NCBI GenBank assembly: GCA_003999685.1
Contig: CP021228.1
Location: 620,001 to 684,000 of the forward strand
Length of the DNA: 64,000 bases
Source: Taiwanofungus camphoratus
Taxonomy: Eukaryota; Basidiomycota; Agaricomycetes; Polyporales; Taiwanofungaceae
Direction: 5' to 3'
Part shown: positions 24,752 through 36,316 of the stretch, piece by piece
Position numbering within the stretch: the first letter of the stretch is position 1
Layout of the letters: each line of letters begins with the position of its first letter
The notes under the pieces: generated by a model
The model's database searches: none
Seen by the model: the letters and a program-made list of their open reading frames with translations, nothing else
What the model was told of the DNA's origin: nothing
Position numbers and translations under genes: made by a program

Positions 24752-26277
24752 CTATTGGAATGCCCTTGATAACATTTCGAGGGCGGCAGAGGCAGTTGGA
24801 CGGCTCTCCCAGTCATTCTGCCAGCAGGCATCCATCGCATTCCACACCTCATTAGCAAGTCCAAGGCCGTTCGCTTTGGGTAATGCAGGTCGTTTGCCCG
24901 AGATCACATAATTGATGACCATGGCATCACGCCGGAGATTAAAGAACGGGATATAGCCGGAGAAGATCTGTCCCATGTCAAGACAGGACTAACGCAGGTG
25001 CAATACCTTGACCAACCTCGAACATGACCATTGCAAACGAATATATATCGCTTGGCTGCGTGGGACGCGATGTTGCAAGCTGAAAATGCTCCGGATCCAG
25101 GAGTTCAGGTGCCATCCATCGAACAGATCCCGCATTCCTAGACGAAGTTGAGACGGTGTTGAGTGTATTGTGGTTATACATCACATCTGCGAGGCCAAAA
25201 TCGGCAAGACAAGCATGCTCCTCTTCGCTGATCAGGATGTTTACCTAATCTCGAAGTGTTAAGTCAGCAGGACTACCGCCAACAATGTCAGGATGATACT
25301 AACGCCTTTCAGATCGCCATGTACGACCCTCATAGAGTGCAAGTATTCAAGCCCTGTTGCAACGTCAATAATCTAAGATATCCTGGATCAGTACATATCT
25401 TGAGAGAGATATACAGGGGACACTATGCCTACTAAATTCGGTCGATTGGCATCCGGGTTTCTTTTCAGATAGTCCCTGATGTTACCATGTGTCATCCATG
25501 GTGACACCATACACAGTCTTGACGGGAAGAGTTGTCGATTGATGCCATAGAACGGCATAACATTTGGATGATGAAGCCGAACCCACAGGATGACTTCAGT
25601 GAAGGCCTGGGAGCGATCGTAGAGTCATGCATGTGGCGCCGTCGATCAACTCACATTGTAGATTTCTTGCAATTCCTCTTGATCGGATATTCGAACAACT
25701 TTAAGGGCTACAGTTCGTTCCCGGTATTGACCCATCCACACGTCCGCAAATCCACCAAACTTTTCAGCTTGTGAACTCGTCTTTTCCAGATCCGAAGTTG
25801 GAAGAATGAACGAATTGGGAAATGTTCCATGCTTGCGACATAGTTTCTGCTGTATGTGGAAGACTGTCGTATACTGGGGATCACTAGGAACAATTGTATC
25901 GATAAACTGTTTTCAAACAGTATCAGCAATGAATGCAAGTCGTCTTCCCGACCTCTCTACCTGATCAAGCAGATCTAGACATTGTTGCACGTGGGATTCT
26001 TGCAACAGGGATATCAACTCGACACCATGCCTACAAGATAATGCTGACTTGATGATATCCATAGGGTCTTGTGCGCCAGGTTGGAAATCGAACACAGACG
26101 ATGCGAGTTCTCCGGGGTATTTCTCAGTCAGCTGGGGAACATGATACAGATGATGAGACTTGTTATGTCAACATCTGAGTCTCTCACCACAGCAAGGTCG
26201 CTGAACATGCTCGCTAATGCTTCCTGATTGCCATGTGGGAACTGAGCAGGATGTTCATCTTGACTCGAGGACTCCAT
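24752..26277 (-). CDS. TKL-like protein kinase K2 (subfamily A), intact
   Basis: Seven exons, complement(join(24752..24967, 25017..25244, 25304..25372, 25433..25606, 25655..25906, 25961..26131, 26188..26277)), give 399 residues without a stop. The start MESSSQDEHP matches K1. The N-terminal 87 residues end in CLDLLDQ. The kinase has a weak glycine loop (KFGGFADVWMG), the ATP-binding Lys in VALKVV, the catalytic loop VVHGDLKGVN (Asp and Asn kept, Arg of HRD replaced by Gly), DFGLAD, and VRWMAPEL. These features fit tyrosine-kinase-like Ser/Thr kinases expanded in agaricomycetes. No signal peptide or membrane segment is visible, so it should be cytosolic. It is divergent from no close gene and convergent with K1. 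It is the best candidate for an active member of subfamily A; its target is unknown. Confidence 0.9.
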
Positions 26278-27255
26278 GGGTGGCGGCGTTGTTTACGGGT
26301 CGGTGATACCGGGACTGTGGGGGAGCAAAAATCTATGGATGATAAGTGTTGTACAGGACTGAACCTCATTAGTGAAGGCCTCTCTTTCCCCCTTGACAGA
26401 ACCCTTTACGTGGTGTGTGACTCCTTCCTGACAAGTTCATATTGCTTCCATTCAACTGCTTTGAATTGCTGTCGGACCGGCCGTGACGCGCCTTCACGCT
26501 TCATGGACTATCTGAACATCCAATATTGGGACTCGTATAGCAGTCCATGTTTTTGTCTGGCCAAGAATTCTATGTGCACAATCCGGAACAGAGGCTAATC
26601 GCCATGCCGCCGCTACAGGCAAGAAACGGGAACGGAGAGCGGCCGCATCGCTCGTATGTCGCAGTCACCCAAGCACGATATACATTCCGAGGGGTCAAGA
26701 CACTGGTTGTTCGATAATGGTCTCTAGTAAGTTGACAGTGCAGGATATGTAAGTATAGTACAGCTTGTGTGACTGTCTACAAGACGAAACGTTCAATGTT
26801 GAAGCTAAAATTGGCTCGGCTGTCCGGCAGGCAACTGCAGGATGCACATTATACACGTGACTGGTAAGTCACTGCAGTGGCCACTGGCCAGTAAGTACAA
26901 TCTCACTTCCACTGTCCAGTGTCATCGCATTATATAGTTGGTGACCCTTAGAGGTGCGGGGAGTATGAAGTAGGAGACCCCTGTTGCAGTACAAGATACA
27001 AACTTTGGTATATACTTAGTAGGGCTACCGTACGTAATTGTCACTGGGAATCATGCACTGTAGGAACTTACGTGTCTACATGAGTCCGACCGTCCATCAT
27101 CAGGTGAGAAATACATGTTAAAGCACTGGATGCCTACCTACTTGCTCATAGCGGTGATCGACTCGGAACATTGGATGTTCTGAACCTTGCACATTGTCGC
27201 AAGAATGTCAACACCCTCACGAATTGTCAACGTTCAGCCACACATCGATGGCCTC
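26278..27255. other. Intergenic between kinases K2 and K3
   Basis: This gap holds the inferred K2 promoter and the K3 3' region. Around 26856-26926 there are several short inverted CACTGG/CCAGTG-like motifs, possibly a decayed small element without clear ends. No gene was seen. Confidence 0.3.
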
Positions 27256-28777
27256 TCAATGTGTGATAGTTTGCAACCGACCCAGGATGTGCGAAATATT
27301 CGGACGCGCGCCCGGATCCCCCTGCCAGCAGCGTTCCATCAGCTCCCAAACGCCTTGGGGTAAACTAGCCGGAAGTCGTGTAGGCCGTTTACGCTCGGAT
27401 AAAATTCTGCGTCGGAGCTGGACACGGCCACGGTCTGTCAAATTCCCGTTACTGACCTCCTCGTATTCGGAAAATGGAATCTGATTTGTGAGGACCTGAA
27501 ATACTTTCAATGAAATGAATCTGGGTCGTCGAATTTTTGACAGACCTGGTACATCACCATCGATAGTGAGTATACATCGCTCTCCTTAGTAGGATGTGGT
27601 GGGGGATTTCCGAACAGCTCCGGCGCAATCCATATTTCAGGGGCCTCCGGAACTGTGGGATCCGAAAAGCTGGTCAAGGAGTGGGCACTGCGCAAGACAA
27701 TTGCCAGACCAAAATCCGTGATGCATGCGCGCCCAGAACTATCAATGAGAATGTTTTTCTTATGACGTTTTGTAGTCAGAATGCAATCACGAGATTGCCA
27801 GGATAATATTGGAACTCACACATTTAAGGTCGCCATGGACGACTTTCATAGAGTGAGACACTCGAGACCCGCTACGACGTCCAGGATCTACGAAATCCGG
27901 AAATCAATATGCTTGCTGAGCTGAATACTAAAAGAAGGTATTACGAGATTCCGCCGATCTGCCGTAGGATTACGATTCAAATACGACATTATAGTGCCAT
28001 TGTGCATCCATTGGGATACAATGCAAATAAGGCCAGGAAAGAGTGAATTACTGATACCAATAAACTTGACAATGTTTCGCTGGCGAAGGTGGTGCCAAAC
28101 GACGGCTTCTTTGGTACCGCCGTTGTATCTATGCGGCTTGGTAGTAAATCCCTGCAGAGTAACATGCAGTTGCGCACGACCTATTTTACTAGAGATGCAT
28201 ACCTCTGTAACACCGTCTACATCACGCTTGTCGTATATTCGAAGGACCTTGAGGGCCACGTCCTGGTTCCGATAGCGTCCAAGGTATACCATTGCTTGCC
28301 CACCTCCTAAGGAACGATCATTCGTCTTCACCAACTCGGTCTTGGGTAGAATGAATGATCTTGGAAACGATTTTGCCCTCACGCATAATTTCGTTAACGT
28401 ATGATAGGTTGTCGTATATCGAGGTTCGTTGGATCCAATCCTTGCCAAAGCCTAGCCCATGGTGAGGCAGAGACTGGTCACGATGGCCTGGTTTACATAC
28501 CTGATCAAGCAGATTTATGCATGTCTCTGCCTCTTGGCCTCGTATATGCCTCAACAGCTCTTGACCATGTTCGCTAGACACGAGTCTCATTAGCGCATCT
28601 ATTGGAGCATTGCTTCCTGGTCGAAAGTTTATTGGGGAGCGCGTGAGATCTCTGGGGTATTTCTTGGCCACCTTGAGAAAATGGGAGTTGATGAAATGCA
28701 TGCTCACGCTCAAGCAGACTCGCCCTGTCCAGCTTGTCAAACATAGCTTTGAGGGCATCAGCGTTGTATGCATCCAT
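27256..28777 (-). pseudogene. TKL-like protein kinase K3 (subfamily A), single frameshift
   Basis: Exons are 28724..28777, 28501..28671, 28203..28451, 27945..28151, 27820..27887, 27546..27758 and 27256..27495 on the minus strand. The protein starts MDAYNADALKAMF and reaches CINLLDQ. The kinase has GGGQAMVYLG, VALKVL, WHHLRQRNIVKFIG, DFGLAIV and IWIAPELF. Exon 5 is 68 nt where K2, K6 and four other copies have 69 or 72: one base is missing in the segment encoding EYLHSMKVVHGDLK. That shifts the frame just before the catalytic loop. The first intron begins with GC (GCGAGT) rather than GT. Everything else is open. A sequencing error at the single base is possible, in which case the gene would be intact. 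Confidence 0.85.
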
Positions 28778-29746
28778 AGATGACAAATATGTTCGCAGGA
28801 TATCAATGTACTAGTAGAGGGTACTTTGTCTAGGCGTAGGAATGATTGCCAATGAAGAGACACAGTGCCCATTTAAAGCTGTCGGTGCCCCTTTGAAAGA
28901 GCACAGGATTAGAATGATCTATGCGTTTAGTTGCTGTGGAGACCAGCTACTAACTGAGGTAGCTCAGAATGAGCAGGCGTGCACATCCGTCGCCCTCGGG
29001 TACAAGGGGGTAAGAAATGATCCGTCAATGCAGTAATCCACAAGCCTTGTACTCAACAAAGAGCTACCACGAGTACGCGATGCAGAGTTACTGCTCCGAA
29101 TGTTCCTTTATTTCGGCCCTGCTCTTACGGATGTATGTCGCTGTTCGAGATCTCTTCTCGGGGAACATGTACGTATGTTCCCAAATATGAACGAGAATCG
29201 AAGTTCCGGGTTCACTGTCCTCAAGTGAATAAGATTTCAAGTAACAAAAAGGTTGTAACTTGTCCGAGATTTCGAGACCGCAGGCTGCATTGAGACAATT
29301 GTCACGGTTGCAATTTACAAGGCGCTAAGGATTGGCGCTTACGGCCACGCGCCGGCACCGCTATGGACCCACTTGGATCTACAACTAGAACTGCCCAGCT
29401 GCCTCAATCATCTTCACTGAGATATGAATATTGTTCTGTGTAATTTTCTCTGAGGATCCTATTCACAAGACAAGCTCCCGCACAGTCTCGTCCGACGCTT
29501 GCCTTGCAACCATAAAATGTCATCACCGTTTCTTACTTTCTGTGTAATTCCTCATCTATGGACGAAGATCCCTTCTTTTGGTTTGTGATAAGGCATATTC
29601 AAAATGTAAGCCTGTTCAGGACGAGCACAGGTAGCGAATCAAATGAAAAGGGAATACATAACCTTGATGTACATTATTTGACATAAGCACTATTGTGATT
29701 AGCCGGTGTCATAAAAAGACAAACCCATGTCAATAGGCTGACGACA
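28778..29746. other. Intergenic between kinases K3 and K4
   Basis: No gene was recognised. A perfect 8-bp inverted repeat with a 6-nt spacer (GGGAACAT...ATGTTCCC) lies at 29161-29182; it could be a binding site or chance. Confidence 0.3.
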
Positions 29747-31860
29747 TCATTGCGACGACATCACTGTTTTGGTTTCAACTTCGGTCATTGTGAACACTTC
29801 CGTCGAGTCCGGTGCCTCAGGGCCGTCGATGAATAACTTGATCGCCTCCTCCATTTCTTCTGGCGTGAAAGATTCAGGCTTATAGATAATTTTTTCGTTC
29901 ACCAGACATGTGAGAATATGCGGCACTTTTAAGCGTTCAGAAGCCTGGTGCTGCCACGACGCCTCCATCAAACCCCAAACGGCATCAGACAGTCCAAGAG
30001 CAGTGGCATGTGGGAGCCGTTCAGGTCGTTTGCCTGAGACCACGGCATCGCCAATCCACTCTCCCTGGGGATCCTTGAACGGGTGGTGGCCGGCGAAGAT
30101 CTGCACCGTTTTCAGTAGGACCGATAGGAGGAGTATAGGAACTCGACAAACCTCCCACGTCAGCATCGAAAATGCGTACACGTCGCTCTCCATTGTCAGT
30201 AGGGCAGGTGATCCGAATAGAGACATTTGTGCCGCAAATATCTCTGCAGCAATATATGAAAGAGTTCCTCTTCCGCAAGTCGTTGTGGCATCCGAGTTAA
30301 CTGTGTCCAAGTCATAGGTGACAGTCGTCATACCGAAGTCCGATAGGCATGCACGCCCTGCATCATCGACCAAAACGTTGGCCTGCAATGAATACATGAA
30401 TAAGCACCCAGTACCAAGCCTATAAAGTGTACGTACACCCTTGATGTCCCCGTGTATCACAGACATGCGGTGGAGGTACTCAAGCCCTTTCGCAATATCG
30501 ATAAGCTAGAGCAAGTGATCAAGATCGGTCCAAGTGAAGCAACGAGGAGCGCAATCACCAGCTCAAGTCGATTCACGCGCAAATTAACATGTAAATAGTC
30601 CCTGATACTGCCGTTCTTCATCCAAGGAGATACCATACACAAAGTTTGTGGAAATAGTGAAACGTTGACGCCCAGAAGGGCTGCGATGTTTGGATGCTCG
30701 AGGTACTTCCATATAAGCGCCTCTCTGCAAAAGCTCTGTAAACAAATCGTAACGTTCGCTGCTAATTAAGGAGAGGAGAAGGTACTGACTTTGAGTACTT
30801 TAGACTTACTTGGGATACTTGATCCGTTTCTCGCAATAACCTTGAGCGCCACATCCCGGCGCTTGTAGCGTCCACGGTAAACATCCCCAAAACCACCACC
30901 AGCGTTCGGCATTGGCTCGGTCTTCGTCAGGTGGACGCCATGGATCCTGAACGAGGTCGGTAGCGATGCATCCTGCCCACAAAATCTTCTCAATCTGTGA
31001 AGCACCGTTTTATACAAGCGGTCCTCTGGGTTCATCATGTAGAGAGCCTGCGTCTGAATGAGTTGACCAGCAGCCTTGTAAACAAGTATAGACAAACCTG
31101 GTCGAGAAAATCACTGCATAGCCTCAAATCCTCGAACCCTTTCAGAAACTCGACCCTGTTCTGCGAATCGAATATGGTTCGAAGAAGCTGTATGGGCGAG
31201 TCCTCGATTCCTGGGGGTAATTTGAATGATGCCTGCGATTGTAGCTATATGAATATTAGAAATCATGCCCCGCAAAGTTTTGATGGCCTCTCACCTCAGC
31301 AAGCTCATTGTACTTCGCCACGAATTTTCCGACAATCTTAGCTGGGGATCCCAAATAGCACTATATCAGCCACCTAAGGCCGTAAGCACTCTGAGCAGAC
31401 ACACCATCTAATGACGGAGACATGGTATATTCCAAACAGAGAATAATGCGATCTTGTATAGGTAGAAGTACAGACAATCCTGTAGTAAAGCGCAGTCTTG
31501 TAAGCGCAAGCTGGAGGGAAAACAACGGAAACTGACGGTTATGGCCCCAATCAAACACCTCCATAGATATTTGAGCAGTAGTCATGATGATGTCCATTGA
31601 CCGTCCGCTGTGCGCAACATGTCGATAAAGCAGGATTGAGATGATCGACGAGAGCTCAAGATTGGGCCTGGTAAGTATTATCAGCCAAGCAGACGCTTGA
31701 ACGTCAAATGAGACGTACAGCAGCTCGTTCAGACGCCAAACAGGCGCCTCATCACTTACTGTCGAAGATCGTCTTCCCGTCATGCTGTTCACCCGTACTT
31801 CAATTTGGAGTTCCGGATATGTTCCATTCGTCGTCTTTGGGAGACCTAGCATTTGGACGG
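29747..31860 (-). CDS. C2-like domain plus TKL-like kinase K4 (subfamily B)
   Basis: Nine exons are supported: complement(join(29747..30100, 30152..30382, 30437..30505, 30559..30735, 30790..31047, 31098..31232, 31295..31341, 31405..31667, 31719..31860)). The C2-like part begins PELQIEVRVNSMTGRRSS, then PVWRLNELL and SIISILLYRHVAHSGRS. A helical linker ends in SDFLDQ. The kinase has GGGFGDVYRG, VALKVI, VIHGDIKGANV and SDFGMTTVT, and YIAAEIF replaces the usual APE block. No stop or shift was found in these exons. Further 5' exons probably extend to about 32.2 kb (a Ser-rich piece at about 31980-32160 resembles K7), but the acceptor expected near 31958 is not AG, so the start is unresolved. This is the only subfamily B copy with a clean kinase. 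Confidence 0.82.
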
Positions 31861-34037
31861 CTAGTGAATGCAGTTGGTCTACTAGTGATTACCATAATAT
31901 TATATATGCATGGCTTACAATGTATGAGAAGTGAACGCCGCTTGACGAATTATGAGCCCAGTAATAAAACTGAAAGCACATGACGTACATCGACAACTCT
32001 GAGAACCTTCTCTTACTTGACCCCTCTGTATCCGAGCCGGCGGACGATGATTCCGAGGTCCTGCTCAATGGTGTACGTATGAGTTTAAGCAGCATAAACA
32101 CAGCACCGTGTGCAGTGACGTACGATGATGTTCTTAAAGTGCCATGCTCGTTTGAACCCCCGATTATTGGAGACGCAGACAAGGACCTGATAAACGTTGA
32201 ATGCGAAAGCTCGTGATCAATGAGGGGAATAAAGCTTCAGAAACAGCGCGCGCACAATAGTGCTCTCTTAGGCGAAAGCGCATTAACTTCTGGCATGTTT
32301 GTATTAATGCTTATTAGAGACACATGCATGGTCCTAGTCGATGGAGAAGCGGGAAATCGAGAGAAGAGCGCCGAGCGTATGAAAACTTGTGCTTCAACTG
32401 CTGCTCCAAAGTACCGCAGATAACGATGTGCTTAGCTGCCTGAGGCGAAGGTTGTCCGAGAACAAGATCAATGTGCAGGTTGTCAGCGCAAGCGATGTCC
32501 TCTCCATGTCTCCAGTCACGGCATCACCATCTCAGTAAAAGGCAGTAAGACATGCCGGATCTAGGCCAGCCTCATGCTGAGCGTCGCAGGCAACAATGCT
32601 ACGATGATGCAGATGTCCTGCGGTAGGCGTGAACCTTGTACTAATTGACATCTGATTGTCCAGGGATCCATAAGGACCCACACTTTGTAGTTTGGCGGCC
32701 GCGTGTCTCCTGGGCCAGGACGTAAGCCGAACTGTGCTCGTGTTTCTAGTAAGGCTAGCGACGAGCTGTCGTGCTCGCAATCCCAGATTCATCCCTCAAA
32801 ACAGACAAAAGTAAGAAAGATCCGTGTTATGGAAGGCCTCATGGGAGCCGTCACCAGGAGACCTGCAAGCATCCAGGCGCCAATACAAGCGCTTTGAGTT
32901 GTGTCAGCCTGATGGCTCTACTGTATCTGAACTGGCTCCTATTATGCTTGCCATGCTGCATTGACGAAGAATAGACATCTACGCGACACTGGAGCCATCC
33001 TAGTCTTCACAGCTTCACTAAACGTCTTTGTGTGGTGTGACGGTCGAGCAACACGTATCTCCTACCTTTTGGACCATGCAACCGGCGGACGAATTCTGTG
33101 TCGCAGAACCAGCGTTTCACAGAGCCAAAGCAAGACCAAATCAAGTCACGACTGGCAACGAATGGAGGCCGAGACGAGCTTTTCTGAGCTGAACCATGTA
33201 TAGTCAAGTGCAAGACATGGCTAAGTTGATGTGGTCATCTGAAGTCGGTCTATGAGCCAGCTAGCTGTGGTATGTATGGCCTTCTTCTGTCGAGATTGTC
33301 CAGAGCAATAAACCATCATACTCAAAACAGTTATCACTCCGTGCACATTGCAGGGCCAACGCAGACCGAAAGGGTATTTCCGAAAATGGCACTCTGCGCT
33401 CCACCTTTGGCGGTCACCTCCCGATGTAGGCAAAAGCGGAAGCCGAAATAATAGGACTGAAACTCCAAAGAGAACTCTCTTCCACGCATCTTCCCCGAAC
33501 AATGGCGTATGTTCTCAAAATGTTTAGAATCCGAAAATGCATAACGGTTTTTATGACGCTGAAGTGATATTTCCTTGGCTCGGAGCCATAATCTATGATA
33601 CGACCAAATGCTATCGGGTTCGTCGAAATTCGGTCGACATACTGCACACACGGTTTCCATTTCTTATTTTATTCACGGTTTGCCAAACATGCGATTAGTC
33701 TGTCAAGTTTTCGGCTCGTCTTACCTTGCAGCTCTCCGTCCATGATGCTGGAGAACAATCTGCTTCAATACGGGCGTTGGTGAGTTGTATGACAGGACCA
33801 CAATATCTACAGCTCCTTTTCGGTAACATATGCCAAACCGCCTTTCAAGGTCGGACAGTGCACGATGTCTTCTCAGTGTACCCAGGATGAGTTTGTAATC
33901 CAGCCCTGGCTTGCTTGCAAATCCATGTGCGTCATAGATTACGCTGCCGGTGCCGGTATACGCAAGTCTCTATAAAGCAAGTGGCTCCCGCAAATTTCGC
34001 GCGCATGCAGCAGCTCCTGAACGTCGTCAAAGAAAAA
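31861..34037. other. Mostly empty region between K4 and alcohol dehydrogenase
   Basis: The left end (to about 32.2 kb) probably holds 5' exons of K4 on the minus strand. The rest has no recognised gene; a minus-strand frame at 33334-33660 (108 residues) has no motif. A TATAAAG box at 33971-33977 precedes the alcohol dehydrogenase start. Confidence 0.35.
33971..33977 (+). promoter_or_regulatory. TATA box of the alcohol dehydrogenase gene
   Basis: TATAAAG lies 61 nt before the chosen start. With transcription beginning about 30 nt downstream, the ATG at 34005 would sit at the cap, which favours 34038 as the start codon. Confidence 0.45.
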
Positions 34038-35367
34038 ATGTCCTTGTCCGCCCACCCTAAGTCCTATAAGGCATATGCCTTTACCGAGAAAGGCGGCCAG
34101 CTCAAGCTCATCACGCTCGACTGGAAGGATCCTCTGCCCGGCGAGATTGTGGTCAGGGTGCTTGCTTGTGGGGTTTGTGCAAGGTGGGCTCTTCAACCAT
34201 CGCGGAACAACGATCCTGCTGAACATGCAAGAAATGCCGCAGTGACGAAATCGTAAAGTATCAGTTGATGCCCAACATCAAGTTCCCGATCGTGCCCGGT
34301 CACGAGATCGTTGGCGACGTCGTCGCAGTGTCGCCCACCGAGAAATTATGGCAGGTGGGCCAGCGCGTGGGCGCGGGTTGGCATGGAGGACACTGCCACT
34401 CCTGCGAGCGCTGCCGCGCGGGTGACTATATGACGTGCGAGAACGAGGATGTCAATGGTGAGTCAGACTCATGTTTTACCGGGGAAAAGAGCTTTGCAGC
34501 TAACGACGCATTCAGGCGTCGCAAGACACGGTGGGTACGCGGAGTACGTGACACTGAGGTCCGAATCGGTAGCCAACATCCCTCCGGACATGGACCCCGC
34601 CCAGGTTGCACCTCTGTTGTGTGCCGGCGTGACCATGTTCAGTGCGTAACCGGTTCGCTTTATCCTGCGATATGCCTCTTATCTCACCATTACGATTCAT
34701 CAGACTCCCTCCGGCACATGAGCGCCAAGCCACCAGCCTACGTCGCCATCCAAGGTATCGGGTGCGTCCACCTGTCGCTCTTCGCACGGTCCCGCACTGA
34801 CAGGCGATGATACAGAGGCCTCGGGCACCTGGGGATCCAGTTCGCGAAGGCGATGGGCTTCCGGACGATCGCGCTCTCGTCCGGGTCCGCGAAGAAAGAG
34901 CTAGCGGGGCAGCTGGGCGCACAGGCATACATCGACGGGTCCAAGGTCGACCAGGCGCGCGCGCTGCAGGAGCTCGGCGGGGCGAGTGTCATCATGTGCA
35001 CGGCGCCGAATCCAGGGATCATCCAGGCGCTCATTCCCGGGCTCGCGGTCGACGGCGAGTTGCTGATCCTCGCGTTGACGGATAATGCGACCATCCCCCT
35101 AGGTAAGCGGCGTAAATATAGCATGCCGCGAAGGCTCCCGTTGATCGCTGATCGTTGGTTGATTACCGGCGCACAGGTGCTCTCGTCGCGAAGCGCCTCT
35201 CTGTGCGTGGCTGGCCCAGCGGAGTCGCATCCGATTCGGAGGACACCGTTTTGTTCGCCAAGGCGCATGGTGTGAAGGTGATGGTCGAGCAATTCCCACT
35301 TGACAAGGCCAACGAGGCGTTTGACCACCGTAGCTCCGCGCGTTTCCGGGCGGTCATTGTACCGTAA
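34038..35367 (+). CDS. Zinc-dependent alcohol dehydrogenase (cinnamyl-alcohol-dehydrogenase-like MDR family)
   Basis: Six exons (34038..34172, 34232..34457, 34516..34641, 34704..34761, 34816..35102, 35177..35367) give 340 residues. Catalytic-zinc ligands are in LACGKCRSDE and FPIVPGHEIVGDV. The structural-zinc cysteines are in CHSCERCRAGDYMTCENE. The Rossmann motif AIQGIGGLGHLGIQFAKAMG binds NAD(P). The first intron is read from GTTTGT after Cys-Gly; the more obvious GTGGGC donor breaks the frame. The enzyme should reduce aldehydes or oxidise alcohols in the cytosol. It is flanked by kinase copies and is intact, so the region is not simply dead DNA. An in-frame ATG at 34005 would add 11 residues. 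Confidence 0.92.
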
Positions 35368-36316
35368 TCCTCGCAAGTTAAGTGGATGATATAGAGGGGC
35401 GGTGAAACACGCAGAGACAGCACAGTGGAATTAGAATTAATTGTAGTAGTGTACTTTCACCTATGTAGAAACCGATGAAATCAGTCTTGGGTCGCCATTG
35501 TTTCCGATACTTACACCTCAGTCCTCATGATCAATACACAGTCCTGGTTTCAACCGACCAACGTCAACGTCCAGCATTGGTTCAGCGCAAATGGGCGGCA
35601 TTGGCGTCACAGTTCTAGTACTGTCTTCAACGCTCATATATCATATTTATCATCTTCGCAACCCCGGACATCTACATCTACTAGATGCACGTGTCCTGGA
35701 CTTGGATCAGGAAAATGAGCATGCTCCGGTAGAAACAGATTGCTGTCGCAACTACTTACGAGATATCAAGTTCCTTGGCCTGATCCTTTCAGTCAACGCG
35801 GTGTCACATAGCTGAACGGTCAATCTGGCATATACGCGCCAGTGTGTGGCGTTGAACACCATCTATGATACTCCTGGCAACGGCTCTCACTGCCTTCCAG
35901 GGCGTCTTTGTTACGATCGGTTTTAGCATCGAACCATTATGCAGTGGCTGGTTTTGTTGTTTTTGCTGTATCTCTGAAATATGCTGGCTGGATACAACGA
36001 AGCGACTTGGAATTCGCATGTGACATTATGCAAGCGCGTTCAACTGACTGAAGTGGGTCCTTGTGGACGCAGGTTTGCGCACGTCCTGCGACAATTAGAG
36101 GCCTGAGAAGCTAGGGTAGCACCCCCAAAACACAATAGGTTATCGTTGTCCATGCCCAGAAAGAAATTGGCTGGGAGCACAGAACATGATCCGATCAATG
36201 GTTCCACCAATGGGGCGTCGCATAACTTGAATGTCTAATCAATATACCTCAAGTAGGACCCACTGAAATCTTGTTGATCAGTCCGGTATACATCTCTTGT
36301 GCACACTATCTCAAGT
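35368..36316. other. Intergenic between alcohol dehydrogenase and kinase K5
   Basis: No gene, RNA or bounded repeat was recognised in this stretch. Confidence 0.35.

Noticed and set aside
29161-29182. Perfect GGGAACAT inverted repeat as an operator
   Set aside because: A single occurrence with no gene close enough to support a regulatory role.
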